Made by a program: the position numbers and the translations under genes. A stretch of 64,000 bases of DNA from Henricia sp. BOLD:AAB3569 (Eukaryota; Echinodermata; Asteroidea; Spinulosida; Echinasteridae), in the NCBI GenBank assembly GCA_037783545.1, contig JBBELK010000034.1:248001-312000 (forward strand). The letters run 5' to 3'. The notes beneath the pieces were generated by a model, which saw nothing but the letters and a program-made list of their open reading frames with translations, was not told where the DNA came from and did no database searches. The stretch's first letter is position 1; the number at the start of each line of letters is the position of its first letter. Below are positions 46,555 through 56,852 of this stretch, piece by piece.

Positions 46555-46875
46555 GGAGGCATGGTGGTCTAGTGGATAGCGTGTCACACTTTCGGTCGGG
46601 AAGTCCAACCAGTTCGAAACCTGGCCGTTGCAATGCGTTGTGTACTTTGACAAGACACTTCACTCCACATTTTCTCTCTCAACCCAGGTGTTTAAATGGG
46701 TACCAGCAAATACGGTTGGGGAAACCCAACTTGCTGGGGGTAGACCTGCGATGGACTGGAATCCCATCCAGGAGAAGTAGAATTACTCCTCCTAGTCACT
46801 CCATGCCACAGAAACCGGGGATTGGTACCGGCCGTATGAGCCAGTATGGGCTCGTAAACGACCTACCAGTATGTG
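46555..46875 (+). mobile_element. SINE-C, tRNA-derived (~320 bp)
   Basis: Head GGCATGGTGGTCTAGTGGAT (box A) and AGTTCGAAACC (box B). A long body follows with CGATGGACTGGAATCCCATC and CACTCCATGCCACAGAAACC, then GCCGTATGAGCC, a body type widespread in marine invertebrates. Confidence 0.8.
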
Positions 46876-46984
46876 ATAACTTTTTAAAAAGTTATTGCAA
46901 ATCACATACACTTTATCTCAAAAGTTTGCTTTTTCAAACTCAAGATCTTATTCCCTCAATAAAAATTACTGTATTCCTCTACTT

Positions 46985-47118
46985 TTTATTATTATTATTA
47001 TTATTATTATTTCTTTTTGGTATTTATACCAAGGATTCCTCAATAGTGGTCATTGCACTGTCACTCGCAAGCGTGAGGAAACCCATGAAGATTTAGAAAT
47101 GGCCAGAGACACTTTGAA
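46985..47118 (-). mobile_element. SINE-E 3' fragment next to E9
   Basis: An ATT microsatellite then GGTATTTATACCAAGGATTC and CACTGTCACTCGCAAGCGTG, matching 53745-53880. It ends about 10 bases from the E9 donor. Confidence 0.8.
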
Positions 47119-47128
47119 TAAAGCTCAC

Positions 47129-47293
47129 CGGTCCCCACGTTCCATGTCTCCAAATGGGACATTCACTCATCTCGCATTCTGTGGTGCTGGCCGGCATGAG
47201 GGTTAGGTCACACTGTGTGATGTCCACAACGCGGTTATCTTGGTAACAGTCCACTGCACGCTGCATCTGGCCATCGCCACAGGTTGCTGAGCA
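47129..47293 (-). CDS. ADAMTS9/20-like: Exon E9: TSR 9 (55 aa)
   Basis: Starts CSATCGDGQMQRAVDC and ends RHGTWGP. Six cysteines, core CYQDNRVVDITQCDLTLMPAS. It is the last of the 165-bp series. Acceptor cctcag/TGC, donor CCG/gtgagc. A SINE 3' fragment (46985-47118) ends about 10 bases from this donor. Confidence 0.92.
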
Positions 47294-47447
47294 CTGAGGG
47301 AGAGGGGGCAAAGAAAAAAGGTATTGAAATATGCTCTGTGAAGGGAGCAATACATACTAAATCATGTCTGGTCAAGCATTCTGACATTCTCCGACCTATC
47401 TCAATGTGATGGGGATAAGTTATTGTATGTCAGTGTTGTAGTACTCA

Positions 47448-47949
47448 TAAGCCACCCTGACACTTGCCTAATTTTCGTTCCCGCAATGCCACGCACTTCG
47501 GCGTGCCAATGATTAAAGTGAAGGGTGCGGGGGTGCGTGCCATGTCGTCTAGAGAATTTTGAAATGTTCAACAATTTGGCACGCATAAATGTTCGTGCCA
47601 TGTGCATGCCACTTGCGTGAACCATGCGTGAACACTGCGCGAACTCGGCGCGAACACTGCCGACGGTGCGTGTCAATGCATGCCATGGGGGACATTGCGG
47701 GACAATGTGGTACGGTAGACGTGAACAATGCGCGAACAATACTTAACTTATGCGTAAACAAGTCGTGCCAATGCGGCCCATTTTTTGTCGCGCATTGCGT
47801 AGACAGTGCGTAACTTACGCGTGTACATGCAGTGCGCGAACAAGTCTTCACGCTACGCTATGCTGCGTACCACCGAAATGGCACGCCTTGCCACGGACAT
47901 TGCGCAGCATTGCGGTGACAAAAATCGGGCAAGTGTCAGGGTGGCTTTA
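47448..47949. mobile_element. AAGCCACCCTGACACTTGCC MITE (~502 bp)
   Basis: TAAGCCACCCTGACACTTGC on the left mirrors GGGCAAGTGTCAGGGTGGCT on the right. The interior is rich in short GCGTGAAC/GTTCGCGC motifs in both orientations. It lies in the E8-E9 intron. Confidence 0.85.
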
Positions 47950-48125
47950 CTGATCACTTGTACTAGAGTACTACTTGAGTACATGTACTCATATTAGCAA
48001 AGTACTCACTTAACACTGTACGTGACTCCCGAGGACTCGTACTCGAATAGCAGTACTTGATTTTTAAAAATCAAATGGTACTCGGCTGTCTGAGTACTTC
48101 CTGTTCAGATTAAAGTACTCAACTA
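47950..48125. repeat. Cryptic GAGTACT-rich tract
   Basis: AGTACT and GAGTAC motifs recur about a dozen times (for example TAGAGTACTACTTGAGTACA). Low-complexity sequence next to the decayed exon copy. Confidence 0.65.
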
Positions 48126-48146
48126 TAACACTGTCGTCTGTTTAAA

Positions 48147-48258
48147 CTGTCCCCATGGTTCTTTGTGGCACGTCAGACATTCCGGAATGTCACATATAGT
48201 ATATGGTTTGGGCCAGTTTTTTGCAAGATAATCCCAACATGACAGGGTTACATTCCCG
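48147..48258 (-). pseudogene. Decayed partial copy of exon E8
   Basis: On the minus strand this stretch follows the E8 sequence from its middle (AACCCTGT) to its 3' end (CATGGGGACAG), with many substitutions and small indels. The readable tail is CDIPECLTCHKEPWGQ against CDMPECPTWHTEPWGQ in E8: a TSR tryptophan has become Cys and the first half of the repeat is missing. No acceptor precedes it, and the donor has become CAGTTTAAA, losing the proper CAG/gt. It is best read as a dead tandem exon fragment inside the E8-E9 intron. Confidence 0.78.
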
Positions 48259-48270
48259 TTTGTTTTATAC

Positions 48271-48435
48271 CTGTCCCCACGGTTCAGTGTGCCATGTCGG
48301 GCATTCCGGCATATCACATCCCATGACCGTCCTGGGCATTTGTGATTGGTCGCACAGGGTTATGTCCACATTGCGGCTGCCTTGGGAGCAGCTGACCCTT
48401 CGCTGCATCTCTCCTTGACCACAGGTTACTGAACA
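48271..48435 (-). CDS. ADAMTS9/20-like: Exon E8: TSR 8 (55 aa)
   Basis: Starts CSVTCGQGEMQRRVSC and ends TEPWGQ, with six cysteines. It reads CSQGSRNVDITLCD where others have CYQGN. Acceptor actttcag/TGT, donor CAG/gtataa. A decayed copy of its 3' two-thirds lies just 12 bases beyond the donor (48147-48258). Confidence 0.91.
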
Positions 48436-49479
48436 CTGAAAGTCCATGAAAATGACAAGATAAATATGTATTTAGGCACAGCCTCTAATGCATAGTCCTC
48501 CAGCTTACTCTTCTAGACCCAATAAATGTTCATTTCATTGAAAGAGTCAAGGTCCTGCAAACTCTACATTTTATTTTTATGCTGTATTGTTCACAGGCAG
48601 CACTTCAAACAAAACAACTGCGCGACTTTTTGACAAAAAGTGTACAGCACTTTTCATGTTTCATTGGTATTAAAGACTAATGTCTGTATCCATTAAACAC
48701 ATCTAATCAATCTACTGTCCATTCCGAGAGCGCGTCACTTGCCACTCCGATAGCGCGTCACTTGCCACATTTCGAGATAGCAACTGGAGTTATGTGTACT
48801 CGAACGAGCGCGTACTCCAAATCTCCGAGCAAAAGCAATGGCTCTTCACCACCACTGCGCACAAGGGCCGAACGTGCCAGTGGAAGCTACTAGCGTCAGA
48901 CTTAGGTCTAGACCCGATACAGCTCCGACGCTCACTTGCAGACAAGCGAAAATTAAACGAGTTGCTAAAGGCAACGCTCTCGCCGTCGCTAAGTCGCCGA
49001 AGTCGAGATAACCCTACGAACGAACGAGCCACTCCGAGAGTGTGTCACACACCATTCCAAAAGCATGTCCCAAATCATTCCAAGAGTGCGTCCCAAATCA
49101 TTCTAAGAACACATTGAAAGTCTTTCAATTTTGTTTTCCTTCGAGCTGTCAGTTCCGACAAGCTAGAACTCATGTCTCAACCAAAGATGAAGATAGACCA
49201 CTCATGCGAAATTAAATCAATGAAGTGAAGTACAAAAAAGCGCCATTTAAGTAGACGTGTGTCGTCTCTGTTGGACATGCCTGTCACGGATGCTACTGTA
49301 ACTTTTCGCCACAACACAGATTACACCACGAGAGGCAAGCCCAACAGGCACATCTGGTTTGCTTACTCAAATGGCGCCGTTTCGTAATTCACTTTATTGC
49401 ATGATGAGTGATCTATCTTGCGCCTATGGCGCTGTATTATCTTTGGTCTCAACTACATGCTTGCAAGTAGAGTACTCAC
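48436..49479. other. Intron E7-E8
   Basis: 48720-49110 holds repeated TCCGAGAGCGCGTCACTTGC and CATTCCAAGAGTGCGTCCCA motifs flanking CGAACGAGC-type inverted ends, and looks like a decayed foldback element. Inverted GCGCCATTTAAGTAGAC and CTCAAATGGCGC with AGTGAAGT/ACTTTATT flanks at about 49170-49440 suggest a second one. No exon seen. Confidence 0.55.
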
Positions 49480-49644
49480 CGGTCCCCATTCTCCCTGGTA
49501 CCAATCAGTACATTCTATCATTTCACAGTTCCTGATGGTATCTGGCATCATTGACAAATCACACTGATGGATGTCCACCTGTTCGTTGCCTTGGTAACAC
49601 CCAATTCGTCGTTGCTGCGAACCCGGGCCACAGGTTACTGAGCA
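49480..49644 (-). CDS. ADAMTS9/20-like: Exon E7: TSR 7 (55 aa)
   Basis: Starts CSVTCGPGSQQRRIGC and ends QGEWGP. Six cysteines with CYQGNEQVDIHQCDLSMMPDT in the middle, close to E6 and E8, as expected for successive exon duplication. Acceptor gctgcag/TGC, donor CCG/gtgagt. Confidence 0.92.
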
Positions 49645-50235
49645 CTGCAGCAAAAAGGTTTAAATAAACTGACAAATTATTTCTGAAAAAGGGTGCAATT
49701 TGCTTTATACATTGCAGAAAGAAGTAAGCTTTCTTGTTATAAAGGCTTGTAGTTTTTCACTGCAGGTCACTCTGGCTTTCGGGCAAAAAATTCACAGTTG
49801 CCGAATAGAAAATGTAAAACAGTTGAAAAACTTGACACTTTTTGCCAGTTGGTTTTCTGTTTTGTGCAAGATAAAATGATTATTTTTCATGTACGCAGAT
49901 TCCCTATCAGGATCCGGAGAAACCTAGATTCTGAGGTTGTCTGGTTTGGCCTAAACATTTTTTGACACCCTGTATAGGATCAGATTACGAAGCCTGGGAA
50001 GCGACGAGGTGAAAATATTTTTATCTCGTCACATGACTTATTATATTTTGGCTTCAAGATAATTAGTGGGAACTAGATAATATCTTGTGGGAACGAGAAA
50101 CTTGTTTTATTCGACACCTCTCTCAGGCTCCGTAAGCAGACGGCTTAGGTGGTAGAGAACTGGTACTGTATTAGTTGTGAGAGAATGGTGGTGATGTCCA
50201 ATTCAATGTCCAATGTTGACTTGAAATAATAAAAC
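49645..50235. other. Part of intron E6-E7
   Basis: Contains the half copy of the ACAGGGTGTCCC MITE (49888-49978). Nothing else recognised. Confidence 0.6.
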
Positions 50236-50508
50236 CGAGAGGTGGTTTCACACTGACCCTTTTTCTCGCATTAACGTGCGTAAATGCGACGCGGGTTGTC
50301 TAAAGAAAATGCGGCATAGAGGAAATTTGGTGGAAACTGGCTCAGTGAAATTCACATAATCATAAAAATCCTTGCTTCACACGTTGATTGTGTTTTCAGT
50401 GCATTGTTTCACTCCAAATTCTCTTTGCTCCGAATTTTCCTGAATTGACGTGCATCAGATTTACGCCTGTTAACGTGCGAAAAAGGGTCAGTGTGAATCG
50501 ACCCTTAA
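50236..50508. mobile_element. TTTCACACTGACCC MITE (~273 bp)
   Basis: GTTTCACACTGACCCTTTTT, CTCGCATTAACGTGCG on the left mirrors TTAACGTGCGAAAAAGGGTC, AGTGTGAATC on the right. Confidence 0.85.
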
Positions 50509-50927
50509 AAGACCTATATATTCGTAAAGTGTCTTTTTGACAGGTGTTGGGTGGGCAAATATATTTGACCGGAGATCTAGTTTTACCGATGGGCCAATTT
50601 TAAAACTAGTAGTGTGAGATCGAGGATATTTTTTCAGTTCCTCTTATTGATTTCTCTGAAATGATGTCACTTCCTACAAATGTGCATGTGCATCAGGTTC
50701 TTGAGTGTAAATTTTTGTGACGAGCATCAGCTGCTGTATATTTGAAACGAATATTGAGCAACACGCGCTTGTGTTTGGAACATTTTCCATGATGTGTGTA
50801 CGCGTACCTAGTGGCATTTAATACGCAGTTGCATTTTTCCTACAAAGATGGCCGTCTGTGAGAGTGGTCAATTAGCATGGTTCAAGTTCCAATCCCGATT
50901 TGGTATGTGTATACATGTATTTCCTAC

Positions 50928-51092
50928 CTCTCCCCAGTCCTCGGCTTTCCATGTAGGGCAGTCACCACTCTGGCACAATGCCACAGTGTCCGGCATCGTC
51001 GATACGTCACAATGGCTGACATCAACCACTTGGTTGCCTTGATAACAGTTGATAGATCTTCGTTTCTGCCCTTCACCGCAGGATGACGAACA
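50928..51092 (-). CDS. ADAMTS9/20-like: Exon E6: TSR 6 (55 aa)
   Basis: Starts CSSSCGEGQKRRSINC and ends AEDWGE. Six cysteines and CYQGNQVVDVSHCD core. Acceptor ctatcag/TGT; donor GAG/gtagga, slightly weaker than the gtgagt/gtaaga sites of neighbouring exons. The CSSSCGEG start still satisfies the O-fucosylation consensus. Confidence 0.91.
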
Positions 51093-51265
51093 CTGATAGT
51101 GCAGAATGACAAAGGTTGAAAAAACAATTATATTCAGAAAAAAAGGGCAATATAATTTTCTGCATGAATTATTTGATTATTTTTGGGAAAATGAGTTAGA
51201 TGTCACACAGCCAGGACCTAAATTTTGCAACCATAAAAACAAAATTTGTGGTGCATCCAGTCTCA

Positions 51266-51617
51266 TTAAAGGAGCATGTTCAGATTTTTCCAGAAATCGG
51301 ATTTCGTTCCAACCCGAGAATCACAAAAAATACCTCTCCAAAATACTATGGGAAAAAACAAACTGGAAATTTGCAATCTCCAATTTGGACGTGAAAGCAA
51401 ATATTTTGGTGTAATTATTGGACAGCTTCATGGAGCCAGAGAAATTGATTTACAAAACATCTGACTTTTTTTACGATATCCTTGAAAATATACAGATTGA
51501 GAACGCGAAATTTCAGATTGTTAATGAGAAAAATAGGGCAAATTATATGGTATCAAAATCTCAACACCCATGGGAAAAATGGAGGGTTCAAAAATGTGAT
51601 CTGGACACACTCCTTGA
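51266..51617. mobile_element. AAGGAGCATGT-type MITE, fullest copy (~350 bp)
   Basis: TTAAAGGAGCATGTTCAGAT on the left, ATCTGGACACACTCCTTGAA on the right. It serves as the reference for copies at 17280, 22591, 40517 and the partial one at 61857-61957. Its small open frames are not genes. Confidence 0.85.
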
Positions 51618-52296
51618 ATACAACCCTATTTCGCTTAAAACGTTTTTCCCATACTGACGAACATGGATTCTTGGTTGGTGACCGTTCACTGCTTCTGCGT
51701 ATTACAACACAGCGCGCTGGTACCGGGTACCAACCAATATCGCGCGAAGCTGAACGCTGTTTTTACGTAAGAAAAATCAATAAATAAAGAAATATATGGA
51801 ATTTTACAAAATGTTAGTTTGTGGATATGGTACCTAATTACCTAAGTGTTCATCAGTATAAAGATAAGTCTCGTCCGCAACCCGATGAAGTAATATAACT
51901 AATCTGGAGGACCGCCGTTCAAACACACACTAAACATATGGAGGTGGCGAACAACTTTTTGAGTTTTTCTCATAGTGACGAACCCGAAAGTGCATAGAGT
52001 TACGAGTGGCGAACAGCACGCCCATCGAATTTTGTTTTTGCTTATACCGAGGAACACGTTCACAGCTTTATAACTGCTCAGATATTAATCAAATAAAATA
52101 CGTAATTAATTAAAGTTTAGACATTAAGCAAGAAGGTTATTAAACCAAAAAGTGCAATTTTATTTTCAAAAACGGTGAATTAAAAGAACCAAAATAAGTC
52201 CAACTAAAAACTTGAATTACTCGGAACTGCAGTTTGGCATGTTTGGCCATGTTCGTCAGTATGACAAAAACGCGACGAATTGTCCAGAATTCTTAC
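51618..52296. other. Part of intron E5-E6
   Basis: Inverted CATACTGACGAACATG (51650) and CATGTTCGTCAGTATGAC (52247) suggest a foldback element of about 600 bp; the interior repeats GTGGCGAAC-type motifs. No exon. Confidence 0.6.
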
Positions 52297-52461
52297 CGGT
52301 CCCCATTCTCCATGTTGCCAGTAAGCACAGTCAGCAACCTTACAAGGGCTAACCCCCTCTGGCATCAGGGTCAGGTCACACTGACTCAGCTCCAGCTTAG
52401 TGTCGCCTTGGTAGCAGCCAACTGTTCGCTGCTTTTCTCCTGGACCGCAAGTTGCTGAGCA
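52297..52461 (-). CDS. ADAMTS9/20-like: Exon E5: TSR 5 (55 aa)
   Basis: Starts CSATCGPGEKQRTVGC and ends QHGEWGP. Six cysteines. The core is CYQGDTKLELSQCDL, so the usual VDI/VDV is replaced by LEL. Acceptor ccaccag/TGC, donor CCG/gtaaga, phase 0 at both ends. Confidence 0.92.
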
Positions 52462-52589
52462 CTGGTGGGAACAAATTTAACCGGTATACAGGATTTGCAA
52501 CTTTTGACTGGAAAAACCTTACTCAAATGGATGACAGATGGGATTATAAATGTCTAATGCAATGATTCCAATGATATCTTTTTACAACC

Positions 52590-52960
52590 AAACTTGGGAT
52601 GAGAGAAAAATCAGTAGGGCAGACGCTCTACCAGCTGAGCTATAAGGCACGGTTGGTATACTCCCTCAGGTTTTCCCTATGACCCAATTTTTCTCTCGGT
52701 GTTGCATGGTAGCGCAAAGTAACAAACGCAATAGCTTTGATACCATGCAACACCGAGAGAAAAATTTGGTCCATAGGGAAAACCTGAGGGAGTATACCAA
52801 CTGTGCCTTATAGCTCAGCTGGTAGAACATCTGCCCGGTTAGTCAGAGGTCTCGGGTTTGAATCCCAATAAGGCCCTAACGATTTTTCTCTTATCCCAAG
52901 TTTGTTTGTTTCATTTCAATGGTGATTAGGCACCATACCAGATGTTGAGTTTGCATCTTT
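52590..52960. mobile_element. Head-to-head pair of SINE-B copies forming a long hairpin
   Basis: The plus copy (52742-52960) has a tRNA head GCCTTATAGCTCAGCTGGTA with an almost complete cloverleaf (matching ATAAGGC acceptor arm, GGGTTTGAATCC box B), a leader CCGAGAGAAAAATTTGGTCC and a tail CAATGGTGATTAGGCACCAT. The minus copy (52590-52711) is its inverse with part of the T arm missing. A 30-base spacer separates them. The cloverleaf has an extra base in the anticodon stem, so I do not call a tRNA gene. Confidence 0.85.
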
Positions 52961-53544
52961 TTTATAAGAAATCAAAAATTAACCCTAACACTCCTCAATC
53001 CTCCAAAATGAATATGATTTTACATACACCCTGGAGAGTTAGGGTTGAAGATAAATTTATATGCACACATTTTTTAAAAGAGCACCCTAACGTAAACAAA
53101 ACTAGGGCCCTGCCTACCGTGGTATCATTGCTTCATTTAGCATGCAGTATAGTCAAGAAACCAGCCAAAGTAAGACGGTGACTTCGTACAATTTCTTGAG
53201 AGCATGAACATAGTATTTTATGGTTGAGCAACTTGACTTTTTTCCCAGCCTTTGTGGTGGTGCCTGTATTGTAAATTCCTATTCATAGTCAAATCCCAAA
53301 TTAACCAATCTGACACCAGTCTGCGCACTTCCGGGTTTGATAACGATGCTCTTCGTGTTAAGCAATTAAAAGTGAACTAATGTATGCACGTGAATGCATA
53401 ATCACTCCTAGATGCCATGCAGAACAGCACTCGTACACACTCAGTCACTGTACAATACTGTACTTGTAGCGCATGCGTACTGCCGACTTGATATGAAGAG
53501 CCTCGTTTTCAAGTGCGCAGAATGGGATAATGTGAAATTCCTCT

Positions 53545-54235
53545 ATAGACCGTATTGAATAGCCGCCATTTCGTGGGGCACCTTGTACCTTGTAGAATCT
53601 ACTTCCAAACGGTCCACTAGGGACTATCACCGGAAGCTTGACAAGAGTGGTGCTGGGTTAGGTATTGGCCATAATTAGGTTGAGAAATTTTCATACCTCC
53701 ATAGCTGAGAGTACTTAATGAATTTTAGGCCATGTCTGGATAAATGATCTATTATTATTATTATTATTATTATTTCTTTCTGGTATTCATACCAAGGATT
53801 CCTTAATAGTGCTCATTGCACTGTCACTCGCAAGCGTGAGGAAACCCATGAAGAATTAGATTTATAAATGGCCAGAGACACCGGGGATGATCCCCCTTGC
53901 TCTTCACGAAAGGATGCTCTGGGATCTTTAGAGTGCGTTTCCATTACCTAACACACTGGACCAACGGCTTTACATCCCTTCCGAAGGATGGAGCAAGTGT
54001 GGTTGAGTGCCTTGCCCAAGGGAACAGGTACCGTAGCCGTGGGGAGGTTCAAACCTGCAACCCCAGGTTTTCACCTGTGATTGCGAGTCAATGACCTAAA
54101 CCGCTCGGCCACGATACCCCACAAGTCTTGTTACTTAAACCGTTCAACAATGGAAGCACAATATGTGCAACCATGCATGTCCTCAAGGAACAAAGAGACT
54201 GCCCCACGAAATGGCGGCTATTCGATACGGTCTAT
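53545..54235. mobile_element. GACCGTATCGAATAG MITE copy 2 carrying a SINE
   Basis: ATAGACCGTATTGAATAGCC on the left mirrors GGCGGCTATTCGATACGGTC on the right, as at 21816-22356. The middle is filled by SINE-E (53745-54122). Confidence 0.83.
53745..54122 (-). mobile_element. SINE-E, tRNA-derived, fullest copy
   Basis: On the minus strand: head GGTATCGTGGCCGAGCGGTT (box A of Ser/Leu type), box B GGTTTGAACCTCC, then GGGCAAGGCACTCAACCACA, and a TAA/ATT microsatellite tail at 53745-53775. Related copies lie at 46985-47118 (tail) and 58240-58445 (head). Confidence 0.82.
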
Positions 54236-54313
54236 TGTGCATCTCAAATACACAATGTTCTATTGTTCGCCTACCAGAAGCTGCATTGTGTTATTTTTTT
54301 AGCTTGAACTCAC

Positions 54314-54478
54314 CGGTCCCCATTCCTCCTGGTGCCATGCAGGGCATTCCTCCATCTCACATGATACCACACTATCTGGCCCGGTTGCCTGATCACACTG
54401 GCTCCCAGCAACCTCTCTGTTGCCACGGTAACAGCCAACAAATCTCAGCTTCTCACCCTCGCCACAAGTTCCTGAACA
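54314..54478 (-). CDS. ADAMTS9/20-like: Exon E4: TSR 4 (55 aa)
   Basis: Starts CSGTCGEGEKLRFVGC and ends QEEWGP, with six cysteines and a CYRGNREVAGSQCD core. Acceptor tgcttcag/TGT, donor CCG/gtgagt. The intron immediately downstream begins with a MITE end (ATAGACCGTATCGAATAG family) about 79 bp from the donor. Confidence 0.92.
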
Positions 54479-56846
54479 CTGAAGCAAAAACGAAAGAAAG
54501 ACATTTTTTATTGTTCAGGGTGACAATCTGATTTAAATTTTTTTTTTAAACCAGATGTACATGTACATATACAGATATTTTTAATCAATCAGTTTGAATT
54601 GAATTGAATTGAACACAAAAAGAGGTCGAAGCTATTTTGTAAATTTGCATTGTTGGCCTTTGGGGTTGACATATGGTGAAGTAAATATGACCATACCCCT
54701 TAACACTTAAGAGATGATGTAACATTTATTTGGACCAATAGTAAACATGATAATTGTTATTTACATAACAATTATCCATAGACAATTAGTTATTTATTTA
54801 CATGTAATTTGTATTTGTTTCAATTTTTATCTGTATTGAAGTTAGTATATTTAAGTTTGTTTTTTTTGTGTTTTTTTTTTCTTAATCCCCGTAAGTGGCG
54901 GATCTCCGCTGTTGGATATCAAATAAATAAATAAATAAAATAAAAATAAATAAGTATAAATATCATTGCGTGCATTCACATTGTCGAAATTTCAGAGTAT
55001 CTCCAGTTGAAGGTCAAAGATTTTATCCAGATTCAAGTTTGTACATTGTAGGCCTGCCGTTCTTTAGTTAAATAAATTCCTTTTTCAAAAATAAATCAAA
55101 TTTCTAGGTATTTTTTAATTTTCACAATTCAAGATAACATGGTTTGCCAATAATCTATTGGACGAATGTATAGGACCACCAATTGTAAATGTACTTACAG
55201 TCACACCATTATCTCAATTTTTTTGATATGGCGTTTATTGCGTTTTGCGCTGAAACTCTTCATATGTTTTATATTTTTAGCACTTTGCAAAATGTTGACA
55301 TTTTGTGTATGTAGACTGTGCTTGTGGGTCTTTCTATAAATTAGGCAGGCGCGGATCCAGGGGGGGAGCCCAGGGGGCACGTGCCCCCCGGGCAAATTGA
55401 GTCAAAAAAAAAAAAGGAAAGGAAAGGAGAGGAAAGGAGGTAAAAGAAAAAAGGGGGGAGGGCAAGTAGTTGAGTCGAAAAAAAAAAAGTGGGGGGAAGG
55501 AAAGGCCGTAAAAAAAAAAGAGAAATCGGAGGGCAATCTTCTTAAAAAAAATACCGATGCCGATATTTAACATCTAAAACCAAGAAAAAATCCGGAAAAT
55601 AAGAAATGATGATGGGTAAAAACTGCATATTAAATGCCAAATTGGGGAGGGAGAAACTTTATAGATTTTTGTCAACTTAACCGGGCGAAAATAATGGCTA
55701 AAAATAATGGCGAAAATAATTTTTCAACAATCTTCAAAACTTTTGCTTTAAAAAAGTCAGTTAAAAGTGGCAAGGAATCGCCTTAGATTGCACCACAGAG
55801 CATCTAGAATCCAAAATTTCCCGGGGCTCTTAAGCGGGCCCCAGACCCCAGGCAGTAAGGGCTTCGCGCTACGCGCTCGCATTTGTCCCTTTTTCTTGTG
55901 CCCCCCGTCTACAAAATTCCTGGATCCGCGCCTGTTAGGGGTCCAAAAGTGTGACATTTAGTGTCCCCCGTTACACCTGATGTGTTATTTTTCGTACAAA
56001 AATCATTAAAATGGCTTTTAAACCATTTTGTATGAATTGTACTTTATGTACTCACTCTTTGAGATGGAAAGTATTTTTAAAATGTGTCCTGAATTTACAA
56101 AAACAAGATGTAAAATGTAACGGGGGACACCAACATTGGACCCCTAATTTATAGAAAACCCTTGTATAAAATCGCGAAGTTATTTTTATTTTCATTGTAC
56201 CTACACTGTATCAGCTACATAAATTTGTTTTGTGTGAAAAAGCCTCATTGCTTTTCCCATCAAAATTGGTTTGAAATAAATTGCTGGTATTGTCGATTTA
56301 GTGCTAGGCATACATGTATGTATTTTTGTTATCTCTGTAAATTAAATTGCCATTTAATTTCCTTATTTCATTGTACCAGTTTTATGTTCGCAGGGCCCCA
56401 ATAGAAGCCAAAGTGTTCGGGCACCCCCTGGAAAAATAAATGGAATAAATTAATACATATATATAAAATCCTACAATGAATAATATATTTCATTTGTTTT
56501 TCTATGAAATCGCCTAATTGTTTTCCCATCTAAATTGGTTTGAAAGGAGTTGCTGGTATTGTCGAGGCGGCGTCAGCAAGTCCTTTATAGCAAGAGGATT
56601 TATTGAGTTGTTTTCAGTTGCCTGACTGATCAGCAGAAATTCTGACCATTACTCTGTCCCGTTCACTTTACATCTGCAATTAATCCGAAAAGAAATACCG
56701 TTGTGTGAAATGCTCATGTCGCGAACATTACATGAGGACCTTCTTGACAAATGTATCGATACTTGTTTGCATTTAGGGCACAACCTGAATACAATCGTGA
56801 TAATAGTATGTCAAGGCATTTCGGAAAACTCTGACTAAACTGGACT
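54479..56846. other. Intron E3-E4, part between E4 and the GPCR
   Basis: Holds AT-rich microsatellites (54540-54960), a large GGATCC-type MITE (55348-55936), and a diverged direct repeat (56230-56294 and 56500-56563, sharing GCTGGTATTGTCGA). I see no promoter that I can assign to the GPCR. Confidence 0.6.
55348..55936. mobile_element. GGATCC-type MITE, largest copy (~590 bp)
   Basis: GGCGCGGATCCAGGGGGGGA on the left mirrors TTCCTGGATCCGCGCC on the right. The interior has purine runs and TTCGCGCTACGCGCTCGC, as in other copies. Confidence 0.82.
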
Positions 56847-56852
56847 TTGGTA

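Noticed and set aside
52800-52872. Functional tRNA gene
   Set aside because: The cloverleaf is nearly complete but has an extra base in the anticodon stem and a D-stem mismatch, and it is embedded in a repeated SINE with leader and tail.
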